Under the pieces are notes generated by a model, which did not search any database, had not been told where the DNA came from, and saw only the letters and a program-made list of their open reading frames with translations. Position numbers and translations under genes: made by a program. From positions 75,025 through 139,024 of the forward strand of contig JBGANS010000013.1 of NCBI GenBank assembly GCA_044222195.1: 64,000 nucleotides of DNA, given 5' to 3'. Below, piece by piece: positions 17,050 through 25,560 of this stretch (its first letter is position 1; every line of letters begins with the position of its first letter). The DNA comes from JAHBXE01 sp044222195. GTDB lineage: Bacteria; Planctomycetota; Phycisphaerae; Phycisphaerales; UBA1924.

Positions 17050-17487
17050 CTACCGTCGCTTGCCCGCAACGAACAGTCCCTTGTCATGCTTCTTGAACCG
17101 GGCATCGGCGCCCTTGGCCGCGATCTCGCGGATGATGGCGGCGTAGAGCGTGGCTTCGGGCGTCTTGCCGCCGGGACTCTTCCAGAGTCCCTTGGCCTCC
17201 ATCTGTTCGATCAGATCCTTGGCCCGCATCGGTTTGCCGGCGCCGGCAATGACTTGCGCCGCGGCGTCGAGAGCGCTGGTGCGCTTGGGCTTGGCGGGCT
17301 TTGTGACCTTGGGCGCCTTCCTCGCCTTCTTGTTCGCGTTGCTGACGACGCCCGATTTGCCTTCCAGTCGCTGCTGGATCTCGGCGATCGCCGCCTTCCG
17401 TGCCTTCTCGGTGCCCGCCGCGGATGCGGCCTTGGTGGCGGCGCCGGCCTTCTTGTTCTTCTCAGTTCCTGATTTCTTCGTACCCAT
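17050..17487 (-). CDS. HARE-HTH winged-helix protein
   Basis: Protein of 145 residues. The first 70 are very rich in Lys and Ala, like a histone-H1-type tail expected to bind DNA loosely. Residues about 72-140 form a HARE-HTH domain (LDAAAQVI...KPMRAKDLIEQM...GLWKSPGGKTPEATLYAAIIREI), the winged helix also found in ASXL and RNA polymerase delta subunits and proposed to link chromatin or DNA-modification signals. Such Lys-rich HARE-HTH proteins recur in planctomycetes. Whether it serves the neighbouring island genes or the chromosome generally is unknown. Confidence 0.85.
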   Translation of the reverse strand: MGTKKSGTEKNKKAGAATKAASAAGTEKARKAAIAEIQQRLEGKSGVVSNANKKARKAPKVTKPAKPKRTSALDAAAQVIAGAGKPMRAKDLIEQMEAKGLWKSPGGKTPEATLYAAIIREIAAKGADARFKKHDKGLFVAGKRR

Positions 17488-17780
17488 CGGACATTCCCTT
17501 CGGTTGATGGCAATCGCGGCACAGCGCCGCGGTAACGCGTGGCCGGCGACGTTGCCGACACGCGACCGATAGGGCCATCAACACGCGAAGAAGGCAAGGT
17601 CCATCTGGAGCTACTCCGCCATTCGCCACGCTCCGGACCCTGCGGAGCCCGGGAGCTCAGATTCCGTGGCGATGTCCGTCGAATCGCCTTGCTCTCTCGG
17701 CGACTGCATGGCTCAGTGTGTGCGCCGAGCCGGGATCAGCGCCATGGGCGTGAGGTCCCAGATGACGGTGGGAGTTGACC

Positions 17781-18407
17781 GTGAAGCACGAACCGAAAGC
17801 CCAGCATCCCGGACCTGCGCGGCTTGATGACGAACGACGCGAGACGCGGGACGATGTCGTTGATGTCGAGCGCCTTGCGGACCTCTCCATCGCGGACCTG
17901 CGCGATCTATGGTCGAAGCACATGGGCCGAGCGGCGCCGCCGGTGCAGAAGCGGCTGCTCATCCGCGAACTGGCGTGGCGGGCGCAGGAACGCGTCCACG
18001 GGGGCCTCGACGCCGAGACGCGGCGACTGCTCGATCGAGCGATCCGTGCCGCGACAAAGGGCGATGGGCACAGCAACGGTGAGGGCGATGTGCCAGTAAC
18101 GAAGCGTCGATCCCGGGGCGCGGCGTCGACCGTCCGAGCCTCGGGCGGCGACCTCCCTCCGGCGACCAAACTCTCCCGCGTCTGGCGCGGGGTCCGGTAT
18201 GAGGTCTATGTGCTCGAGGGCGGACGCCAGTTCCGCTACCGCGATCGGACCTACGGCAGCCTCAGCGAAATCGCACGCGAGATCACCGGGACGCGCTGGT
18301 CCGGGCCGCGGTTCTTTGGCATGACCACGCGCGAGGGTGTCAGTGACGAACAGTCGAAACCGGGCAACAAACAACGCCGGCGCCGCAACCAAGGTGAACA
18401 CTCATGA
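17781..18407 (+). CDS. DUF2924 protein
   Basis: Protein of about 208 residues with the DUF2924 signature: LSIADLRDLWSKHMGRAAPP...LLIRELAWRAQE, then a linker, then TKLSRVWRGVRYEVYVLEGGRQFRYRDRTYGSLSEIAREITGTRWSGPRFFG. The domain is found almost always just ahead of a large serine recombinase, so it is likely a recombination accessory or DNA-binding factor. GTG 17781 is preferred over TTG 17775 because GGGAG lies 6 nt upstream. Its stop overlaps the recombinase start by 4 nt (ATGA). Confidence 0.85.
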   Translation: MKHEPKAQHPGPARLDDERRETRDDVVDVERLADLSIADLRDLWSKHMGRAAPPVQKRLLIRELAWRAQERVHGGLDAETRRLLDRAIRAATKGDGHSNGEGDVPVTKRRSRGAASTVRASGGDLPPATKLSRVWRGVRYEVYVLEGGRQFRYRDRTYGSLSEIAREITGTRWSGPRFFGMTTREGVSDEQSKPGNKQRRRRNQGEHS

Positions 18408-20203
18408 CCACGCCAATCGTCCGGTGCGCCGTCTACACCCGCAAGTCGAGCGAGGAAGGCCTCGACATGGCCTTCAACTCCCTCGACGCCCAGCGAGAGG
18501 CCGGGATCGACTACATCAAGAGCCAGAAGCACCAGGGATGGACCGCCATCGCCACCGCCTACGACGACGGCGGCTACTCGGGCGGATCGACCGATCGACC
18601 CGGCCTCCAACGCCTTCTCGACGACATCCACAAGGGACGCATCGATGTCGTGGTTGTCTACAAGGTGGACCGTCTCTCGCGGTCGCTGGCCGACTTCGCG
18701 CAGCTGATGCAGACCTTCGACGAGCACAACGTCTCGTTCGTCTCCGTCACCCAGCAGTTCAACACCACGACCTCGATGGGGCGGCTTACGCTCAACATGC
18801 TCCTCTCGTTTGCCCAGTTCGAGCGCGAGGTGGCGGGCGAGCGCATCCGCGACAAGATCGCCGCGACCAAGCGCAAGGGCGTCTGGGTCTGCGGCCAGCC
18901 GCCTCTGGGCTACCGGCTGCCGCGCGACGGCGATCCAGACTTCGTACTGAACGACCGCACCCTCCGCATCATCCAGCCCGAAGCCGAGTTGATCCGGTTG
19001 ATCTTCAACGGGTACCTCGAACTCGGTTCCCTGGTCGACCTTGCCGCGAAGCTCAACGCCGAGGGCCACACCACCAAGCACTGGACCAGCAGCCGCGACA
19101 AGGAGCACGGCGGACGGCCACTCACCGCCGCATTCCTTTATCGAGTCCTGACCAACCCGGTCTACATCGGCAAGATCGCCCACACCCGGGGCCGCAACAA
19201 CCGCAGTGTCCCCAGGCAGACCGAGGTCTACCAGGGCCACCATGAGGCGATCGTCGATCAGGCGACATGGGACCGTGTCCATGCCCAGATGGGGACGATT
19301 GAACGCGAGTCACACCAGAAGTGGACGCACACCCACCTGCTCAAGGGCAAGATCCGTACCTTCGAAGGACACGCGATGAGCCCGAGTTCGGTCCAGCGCC
19401 CGATCTCGAAGCGGAAAGACGTTCGCAGCGCCCGCGGCGCCGACGCCCGACGCATCGTTCGCTACTACGTGAGCCAGAAGGCCGTGAAGCAGGGATTCAA
19501 GTCATGCCCGATCAAGACGGTCAACGCCGCGTACATCGACGATCTCGTCCGGGGCCTGGTGCTCGATCACCTGAAGAACCAGCACGGCGCCGATCTGCGG
19601 AGCCAGGAACCCGAGGCACGGGACCGCTGGATTCGCGAGGTTGTTCGTCGGGTGATGGTCGCGCCGGACCGGATCACCGTTGAGCTGATTCACAACCGGA
19701 TCGCCACCTGCGTCGACGCGTCACGCGAGATGGGAACCAACCGCGCCGCGGGCACACACAATGCCAAAGCACCGGTTCCGGCGTGTCCGTTCACGCCCGA
19801 GATCGACGACCGTGGCCAGTACCTGGCGCTCACGCTCCACATCCAGATCAAACGCCACGACGGACGTCGCCTACTCCTCAGCCCCGATGGTCACGATCTG
19901 CTGACCACCATCACGCCCGATGGACGACCGGTGGCCCGCGACCACCTGGTTCGCGCGGTCGGCCTCGCCTTCGCCTGGCGCCGCGAACTGCTGCGGACGG
20001 ATCACACAGTCGAATCGGTCGCGCAGCGGGCGGGTCTCACCGCCACCCGGGTCCACTCGATCCTCACGTTGACCCACCTGAGTCCATCAATCCTCCGGTC
20101 GATCCTCACCGGAGCGCTCGGGTCGACCGTCACTCTCGCCGACCTGCTCCGCGCCGCCCAGCAACTGGACTGGTCGCGCCAAGCCCAGGCCATTAGCGCG
20201 TAA
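18404..20203 (+). CDS. Large serine recombinase
   Basis: Protein of 599 residues. Catalytic resolvase domain at about 5-150 with the nucleophile Ser15 in YTRKSSEE, the DAQREA helix, and the Arg-rich VDRLSRS motif. A Recombinase domain follows (about 165-290: GYRLP...EAELIRLIFNGYLELGS...AAFLYRVLTNPVYIGKI), then a C-terminal DNA-binding region. The zinc-ribbon region seems reduced (RYYVSQKAVKQGFKSCP). These enzymes insert and excise elements at att sites. It is coupled to DUF2924 and lies about 300 nt from tRNA-Ser at the end of the accessory genes, so it probably mobilised some or all of the island. Confidence 0.93.
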   Translation: MTTPIVRCAVYTRKSSEEGLDMAFNSLDAQREAGIDYIKSQKHQGWTAIATAYDDGGYSGGSTDRPGLQRLLDDIHKGRIDVVVVYKVDRLSRSLADFAQLMQTFDEHNVSFVSVTQQFNTTTSMGRLTLNMLLSFAQFEREVAGERIRDKIAATKRKGVWVCGQPPLGYRLPRDGDPDFVLNDRTLRIIQPEAELIRLIFNGYLELGSLVDLAAKLNAEGHTTKHWTSSRDKEHGGRPLTAAFLYRVLTNPVYIGKIAHTRGRNNRSVPRQTEVYQGHHEAIVDQATWDRVHAQMGTIERESHQKWTHTHLLKGKIRTFEGHAMSPSSVQRPISKRKDVRSARGADARRIVRYYVSQKAVKQGFKSCPIKTVNAAYIDDLVRGLVLDHLKNQHGADLRSQEPEARDRWIREVVRRVMVAPDRITVELIHNRIATCVDASREMGTNRAAGTHNAKAPVPACPFTPEIDDRGQYLALTLHIQIKRHDGRRLLLSPDGHDLLTTITPDGRPVARDHLVRAVGLAFAWRRELLRTDHTVESVAQRAGLTATRVHSILTLTHLSPSILRSILTGALGSTVTLADLLRAAQQLDWSRQAQAISA

Positions 20204-20484
20204 GTCACGCGGTCTGGCTCCTCCAGCATGTGAAACTCTGCCCTCCGCGAACGGACTGCTCGGCGACAGCGAGGAAGCTGCGCCGGTCTCGTCACGGACA
20301 CTTCGTTCTGCGTAAGCCGGCACCGAGGTCCGAGTAGGTCAACCCGCGAATTCTGAACTGCCGGAATCGGCCCCGAGAGACTTTCGCGCGATACCGGGGC
20401 CACCTGACGATCTCCGTTTGCTTCGTTCGGATTCGAACCCTCAGTTAGGCCCGGATTCCCCGTCAAAACTCGGCAAAAACAGAA
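20204..20484. other. Intergenic stretch after the recombinase, with a tRNA T-arm-like fragment
   Basis: No gene is seen. GGATTCGAACCC at 20429-20440 repeats exactly the T-arm sequence of the adjacent tRNA-Ser (20534-20545). It could be a remnant tRNA end or part of an attachment site. Confidence 0.4.
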
Positions 20485-20518
20485 AGCGGGAGACCCGAAC
20501 ACCGTCGAGTCTCCCGCT
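20471..20518 (-). terminator. Terminator of tRNA-Ser
   Basis: AGCGGGAGAC (20485-20494) pairs with GTCTCCCGCT (20509-20518). On the minus strand the stem is followed by TTCTGTTTTTG. It begins about 5 nt beyond the tRNA 3' end. Confidence 0.75.
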
Positions 20519-20522
20519 CAAG

Positions 20523-20609
20523 CGGAGAGGGGGGGATTCGAACCCCCGATAGAGTTGCCCCTATACAGCATTTCCAGTGCTGCTCCTTCAGCCACTCGGA
20601 CACCTCTCC
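20523..20609 (-). tRNA. tRNA-Ser (anticodon GGA)
   Basis: 87-nt cloverleaf on the minus strand: acceptor GGAGAGG/CCTCTCC with discriminator G, D-arm GAGTGGCTGAAGG, anticodon loop CTGGAAA (GGA), a long variable arm typical of serine tRNAs, and T-arm GGGTTCGAATCCCC. CCA is not encoded. Confidence 0.95.
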
Positions 20610-20666
20610 AGGTACGTGGCAGGGGCACAGTTTAGCCGGGCGGGACGGGGGCCGGAGTTGCGGGCT

Positions 20667-21371
20667 TCAGGGGCGACGCGCATCCGCCGGAATCGGTCCA
20701 TTCCGCTCGCGTTGAAGCACGACACGCCCGATCGCACACCCGACCGCCGCTCCCATCACCACATCCGATGGGTATCCGCCAGAGGTAACCACGACCGCCA
20801 GCCCGGCCGCGAACACGGCCAAACCCGCGGGCACCCTAAGCCCCCGGCACCGCGATGCGACCAGCACTCCGGCGAGCGCTGCGAGTGACGCCTCGACGGA
20901 TGGCATCGACCACAACTCACCGACTCCCTTGACCCACGCCTCCCACGAGTGGCGCACGCCGACCTCGCCACTCACGGGGTATTGCCCAAAGGGACTGATG
21001 AAGTACCCGGGATCTCCGAACTTTGGCCGCGGGCGACCTACCACCATCGCCGACAACCGGCACGCCAGGAACGCGAGAAGACAGGAGGCGCCCCAGTCCC
21101 GGAGCTTGGCGTGCTTCTCCTTACTGGCCTTCCACGCGGTGCCGGCTGCGATCACCGAGGCGGCGAGCAATACATAGTGAGTTGCGCGGCCAGCATCCGG
21201 CCTCGACAAACCCGCCTTTGCGATGAACCGCAACGCCGCGCCGTCCCACCTGCCCACGAACAACGCTGCAAGCACCCCGCCGACCAGCGGCACAGCCCAA
21301 GCTCGCCGCCTGGGATCGCCCACCCACTCCCGCACGGGGCGCGTGAACCACAGCCCGATCCCCCACGCCAT
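20667..21371 (-). CDS. Degenerate PAP2-like membrane protein
   Basis: About 234 residues with 4-6 hydrophobic segments and the overall PAP2 phosphatase layout: an R..MVVGRPRPKFGDP stretch for motif 1, SMPSVEAS at the place of the PSGH motif, and TSGGYPSDVVMGAAVG at the place of motif 3. The histidines of motifs 2 and 3 are missing (PSVEA for PSGH; GGYPSD without SR...H), so catalysis is doubtful. A fuller PAP2 would dephosphorylate lipid phosphates at the membrane. ATG 21371 avoids overlap with the divergent glycosyltransferase; the open frame continues upstream to 21599 but those codons lie under that gene. Confidence 0.65.
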   Translation of the reverse strand: MAWGIGLWFTRPVREWVGDPRRRAWAVPLVGGVLAALFVGRWDGAALRFIAKAGLSRPDAGRATHYVLLAASVIAAGTAWKASKEKHAKLRDWGASCLLAFLACRLSAMVVGRPRPKFGDPGYFISPFGQYPVSGEVGVRHSWEAWVKGVGELWSMPSVEASLAALAGVLVASRCRGLRVPAGLAVFAAGLAVVVTSGGYPSDVVMGAAVGCAIGRVVLQRERNGPIPADARRP

Positions 21372-21441
21372 GTGCCCCCATCGGATCGGCGCGGCCAAGC
21401 CCCGGTTATAGTCGCGGGCATCTTGGACCTCGGGAATCACC

Positions 21442-23238
21442 ATGGAGAATGAAGCAACCAGCGGGGAAGTGATCGACGCCGGCGCAGAGGTCGCGCCCGC
21501 AACGGCCGGAAGCCTACCGCGCGGCGGCATCGCAAGCTTCACCGTGGTTTTCTGCCTCATCGTCTTCCTTCCCGGCTTTTTCGGGCTTCCCGTGACCAAT
21601 CACGAAGCGCGATTCGCCCAAAGCAGCCGCCAGATGTACGAATCGGTCTCGCTTCCCCTGGCCCAGCGGCTGCCCGACCGGCACGGCGGCGGGCTGCTCA
21701 TCCCCCGATTTCAGAATCGTGATTGCGCCGGCGACGGCCCCCTGGGGCACTGGCTTCAGTCTGCATCCGCCGCGGTTTTCTCCGGCGGCAATCCCCATCG
21801 CGATGCCATCTGGATGTACCGGATTCCGTCGGTGCTCGCCGCGATCATGGTCGTCATTTCGATTCGCAAGCTAGGCACATCACTGTTCGACCTGGGCGTT
21901 GGCCGACTCGCCGCCGTGCTGCTCGCTGTGTGCCCGCTCGTGGCCTGGGAAGCGCGTCAGGCGACGGAGCACATGATGAGCCTTGCGTTCCTCACCGCGG
22001 CGATGCGCTGCCTGTGGGGCGCGCTCCATGACTCCGGGCTGACACCGATCCGAGCGGTCGCCTTCTGGCTCGCCGCGCTCGGAGGCTTTCTGACCGGCGG
22101 GCTGGTCGTTGTGCTCTCGATCATGCTCGCCGCATTGATGATCTGCCTTGTCACGCGCCGCCTCTCGTGGCTCCGCGAGACGAGGCCCGTGGGAGTGGTG
22201 CTGTTCGCGGTTGCAATCGGGATCTGGTTCTACGCGGCCGGTAGCCGCGTGGGTTTTCAACATATCAACTTCACCTTTGCCCGCGAGTTGTTCTTCCGGG
22301 ACGTCGACGAACAGTGGCCCCCCGGAACTCATCTCGTTCTCATTCCGATTCTCCTTTGGCCCGGGTCGCTTCTCATCGTGACAGGGCTCGTCGTCGCGTG
22401 GCTGTTGGGAGTTCGGCGCGATCACTCGGAGGTCGTCGGCGGGTCGGTGGTCGAGCGTGCTCGCTTGCACGAGGTCCACCCCGGCTATCTGTTTCTCATC
22501 GCGTGGATTGTCCCGACGTGCGTGCTCGCCGTGATACTCCCGGGAAAGAGCCCGCAAACGGCGCTTCTTGCATTTCCGGCCTTCGCAATTCTCGGCGCCC
22601 GGGCGCTGCTCGCGGCCGCGGCGAACGCTTTGCCGGGAATGGGCTCTCGTCTGGAAAGGGCGTGGACCGTGCTCTGGCTTGTGTCGGGCGCGGGCCTGAT
22701 GTTTGCCACGATCGGCGTGCTGATTCTCCGGCTGGTCGTCTGGCCTTCGTCCACGCTGGGAACAGCGGGCGCTGCGTTCGCCACCGCCCTGGCGGCGCTC
22801 GTCATGTTCCGCGCTCTGGCCGCGGGCTGGAAGTCCGTTCAGAAGTCTCAGTATGTCCGGGCCGCGCTCGCGGGTGCCGGTGTCATGCTGGTCGCGTGGA
22901 TCGCCGTACCCACCATCGCGCTCCCGCGAGCGCTCGGCTTTGCGACAGACGTCGGCGCTGCACTCGATCGCATCGATCCCAGCGGAGGCCGGCCCATCGC
23001 GGCCGTGAACTTTACCTACCCGGGGCTCGCGTTTCACACGCGGGGCCGCCTGCTGAGCCTCGACGCGCAGGCGACGAGCAAGTGGCTGCATGAAACTCCG
23101 ACGGGCCTGATCGTTCGCGAGGCCGATACGGCTCCATCGCTCGACTTCTTCAGGTTCAAGCGTCTCGCGACGGTCACCGGGCTCGACACCCGCCGCTGGC
23201 GGGCCGTCACGCTTTCCATCGAGGAGCTCGAGCGTTGA
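21442..23238 (+). CDS. GT-C (ArnT/PMT-like, GT39) membrane glycosyltransferase
   Basis: 598 residues with about ten hydrophobic segments. After the first one comes a periplasmic loop with VTNHEARFAQSSRQM, matching the acidic E-x-R loop of ArnT/PMT-type glycosyltransferases that take sugars from polyprenyl phosphate. The remainder has paired membrane helices and a soluble C-terminal domain of about 100 residues. By family it glycosylates a lipid or protein on the periplasmic face. It is the upstream partner of truB, whose TTGA start overlaps its stop by 4 nt; the two are otherwise unrelated. Confidence 0.75.
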   Translation: MENEATSGEVIDAGAEVAPATAGSLPRGGIASFTVVFCLIVFLPGFFGLPVTNHEARFAQSSRQMYESVSLPLAQRLPDRHGGGLLIPRFQNRDCAGDGPLGHWLQSASAAVFSGGNPHRDAIWMYRIPSVLAAIMVVISIRKLGTSLFDLGVGRLAAVLLAVCPLVAWEARQATEHMMSLAFLTAAMRCLWGALHDSGLTPIRAVAFWLAALGGFLTGGLVVVLSIMLAALMICLVTRRLSWLRETRPVGVVLFAVAIGIWFYAAGSRVGFQHINFTFARELFFRDVDEQWPPGTHLVLIPILLWPGSLLIVTGLVVAWLLGVRRDHSEVVGGSVVERARLHEVHPGYLFLIAWIVPTCVLAVILPGKSPQTALLAFPAFAILGARALLAAAANALPGMGSRLERAWTVLWLVSGAGLMFATIGVLILRLVVWPSSTLGTAGAAFATALAALVMFRALAAGWKSVQKSQYVRAALAGAGVMLVAWIAVPTIALPRALGFATDVGAALDRIDPSGGRPIAAVNFTYPGLAFHTRGRLLSLDAQATSKWLHETPTGLIVREADTAPSLDFFRFKRLATVTGLDTRRWRAVTLSIEELER

Positions 23239-23975
23239 CCGCCGCGCCAACATCTCCCGCCGGCCTGCTCATCGTTGACAAGCCCGAGCGAATCACTTCG
23301 ATGCATGTCTGCCGGATCGTCCGTGGCAAGCTCGTCGCCGGCGGCGCTCCCAAGCGGGTCAAGGTGGGGCACGCGGGGACTCTCGATCCACTGGCGACCG
23401 GCGTCATGGTGATACTTGTGGGCAAGTGCACCAAGTTGTGCGACGCCCTGATGGCCGGTGAAAAGCGCTACATCGCCGACATCGACCTCGCGCACACCTC
23501 AAGCACCGACGACCGCGAAGGGCAGATCACACCGCTCCCGTCGCTCTCGCCGCCGTCGATGGAGGTCGTTCGCAACACGTGTGCTCGATTCACCGGTGTG
23601 ATCCAGCAACGCCCGCCCTCGCACTCCGCCATTTGGGTTGATGGGAAGCGTGCCTACAAGATCGCCCGCGCCGCGGAGATGGGCCGCGGGCCCGAACTCG
23701 TTCTTCCCGAGCGACCGATTCACGTTCTTTCGATCGAGGTGCTGACCTACACCTGGCCGATCCTCCGGCTGGATATGCGTTGTGGAAAGGGCACGTACAT
23801 CCGCAGTCTGGCCCGCGACATCGGCGCGGCGATGAACGTCGGCGGGATGCTCACCGAGCTTCGCCGCACCGCTGTCGGCCCCTTTCACATTGACCGTGCG
23901 GTGCTTCCGGCCCAGCTGCCGGACCCGCTGCATCAGCAGGACCTGCTGGACCCGGCGCCGTTTCTCAACGCGTGA
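23235..23975 (+). CDS. truB: tRNA pseudouridine-55 synthase
   Basis: Converts U55 in the T-loop of tRNAs to pseudouridine. 246 residues, a little shorter than E. coli TruB because the C-terminal PUA region is reduced. Motifs: LLIVDKPERITS near the start, KVGHAGTLDPLATGV with the catalytic Asp, KRYIADIDLAHTSSTDDREG, and RCGKGTYIRSLARDIG. The TTG start at 23235 overlaps the stop of the preceding gene (TTGA). It converges with a small gene on the minus strand, 21 nt apart. Confidence 0.95.
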   Translation: MTAAPTSPAGLLIVDKPERITSMHVCRIVRGKLVAGGAPKRVKVGHAGTLDPLATGVMVILVGKCTKLCDALMAGEKRYIADIDLAHTSSTDDREGQITPLPSLSPPSMEVVRNTCARFTGVIQQRPPSHSAIWVDGKRAYKIARAAEMGRGPELVLPERPIHVLSIEVLTYTWPILRLDMRCGKGTYIRSLARDIGAAMNVGGMLTELRRTAVGPFHIDRAVLPAQLPDPLHQQDLLDPAPFLNA

Positions 23976-23996
23976 GTTGGACTTCGCCGTGTTGCC

Positions 23997-24281
23997 TCAA
24001 TCGCGAAGGGCCTTCTCAAACTCCGCCGCCCGGCCACCGTCAAGGCCTCGCCACACGATCTCACCCCCGGTCATCTCCACGACAACTCCCAACGAGGCAC
24101 ACTCGAGTCGCGCCGCCGCGGGCATCGCCACGAGCACGCCAGGCAGGTCGGCCTGTCTCGTCAAGAGGCCCGTGCACGCACCAACTCGCTTGAGCACAAG
24201 GTCCTGCACGCCCAGTTCAGCCATGGCCCCCGCGATGCGAACAGCTTGCTCCTGGAGCGTTGCTCCCGGCACGCGGGTCAC
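23997..24281 (-). CDS. Small conserved-looking protein, function unknown
   Basis: 94 residues, soluble, no signal peptide. The pattern VRIAGAMAELGVQDLVLKRVGACTG...LPGVLVAMP...VVVEMTGGEIVWRGLDGG suggests a small alpha/beta fold. I cannot assign a family. It is translationally coupled to the upstream membrane protein (ATGA overlap at 24278-24281) and is likely its cytosolic partner. Confidence 0.6.
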   Translation of the reverse strand: MTRVPGATLQEQAVRIAGAMAELGVQDLVLKRVGACTGLLTRQADLPGVLVAMPAAARLECASLGVVVEMTGGEIVWRGLDGGRAAEFEKALRD

Positions 24282-25453
24282 GCCTCATCATCCGGGATGG
24301 CCTGCGTAGGACCCACTTCCGCAGCGCGGCCGGCGAGCGACGACTTCATCATGCCCTCGATCTCGCCGGGCACCCAGATTTCCGCCATGTCCTGCCCATC
24401 GCAGATGCGCCGCATGCTGAGGTACACGATCGTCTTGCACGCCACAGCGCAACTCACGATGCAGGCCAGAAGGCCGTACACGGGCACCATGGTCCAGAGC
24501 CGGATCATCCACGAGGCGGTCCTGAACGATCCCTCGGGCTCGCCAAACGCGCCGCCCAGGCCGGGCACCGCCGACACGGTTCCGTGGAGGAGCATGTGCT
24601 GAGCCTGCGGGCCCAGCCACCACCCCGTGCCCGCGTAGGCGATCCCGATCCCGGCACCCAGAATCACCGCGACAACCAGCCCAACAAACAGCAGCCCGAG
24701 CCCCGAGAGCAGCATGTACGAGAAGAGCCGCACCGGCCGGTCCAGCGTGTATGCATACGCCCGCTGAATCGCATCGATCGCGTCGGCCCCGTCGCAGATC
24801 ACGGCCGGAGCAAGCATTCCGTTCCCCACGAGGAATACCAGCCCGATCAGCGACGCCCCCATCCCGAGCACCAGCGCGATCACGTACAGCGCCGCCCCGA
24901 TGACGTTTACGTACGGCCAGTTGAGCAACAGCCATCCACCCACGGCAAGCACCAGCGCGATAAGCCAGACCGCGACCAGCGGCCCGAGCACCGCACCCAC
25001 CAAAGACTTCACCCGCCTCAGGCTGAACCCCAGGGCCTCCGTCCATGTCAGAAACTCGCCGCGGCAGAACTCCATCGCGACCAGCCTTGAGATCGCCCCC
25101 ATGACGACGAGCCATACGGGCAGGACGACGAACACAAATAGCAACGTCGTGAAGGGCATCGACGTCACGCAGGAGATGGGGTAGGCAACGATGAGCCGCC
25201 ACACCGCCGACAGCGGTCCTTCCTGACCGGCGCCGACATCCCACGGCCCGGGCATGTGAGTCTTCCCGGCCCATCCGTCGAACAGGTGCCCTAGCGCCAC
25301 GACTCCCAGCCCTACGACCATCCCAAAAAATGCCAGACCTATGCGGCCGGGACGAACTCCCAGCGCCGCCGCCGAGATGACCCGCGGCCAAATCAGGTCT
25401 TCCCACCAATCCGCCAGTTGAACGGTTCCGTCTCGCCTGGTTTCGGTGTTCAT
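24278..25453 (-). CDS. Polytopic membrane protein, function unknown
   Basis: 391 residues with about six to seven hydrophobic segments between residues 40 and 370. They alternate Gly/Ala-rich helices with a cytosolic WTEALGFSLRRVKSL loop and a GAGIGIAYAGTGWWLG turn, somewhat like YIP1/DUF6159-type proteins. No catalytic residues stand out. AGGAGA precedes ATG 25453. It is co-transcribed with the 94-residue gene downstream. Confidence 0.7.
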   Translation of the reverse strand: MNTETRRDGTVQLADWWEDLIWPRVISAAALGVRPGRIGLAFFGMVVGLGVVALGHLFDGWAGKTHMPGPWDVGAGQEGPLSAVWRLIVAYPISCVTSMPFTTLLFVFVVLPVWLVVMGAISRLVAMEFCRGEFLTWTEALGFSLRRVKSLVGAVLGPLVAVWLIALVLAVGGWLLLNWPYVNVIGAALYVIALVLGMGASLIGLVFLVGNGMLAPAVICDGADAIDAIQRAYAYTLDRPVRLFSYMLLSGLGLLFVGLVVAVILGAGIGIAYAGTGWWLGPQAQHMLLHGTVSAVPGLGGAFGEPEGSFRTASWMIRLWTMVPVYGLLACIVSCAVACKTIVYLSMRRICDGQDMAEIWVPGEIEGMMKSSLAGRAAEVGPTQAIPDDEA

Positions 25454-25560
25454 GAGCCGTCTCCTGCTGGGCTCTCCCGTCTGCCCCGTCAGAGTATCAA
25501 CCCCTGCCGCGCCCCGCCCGCGGATCGGCGTTCGCCCCGCCGCCGCGTTACTATCCGCCC

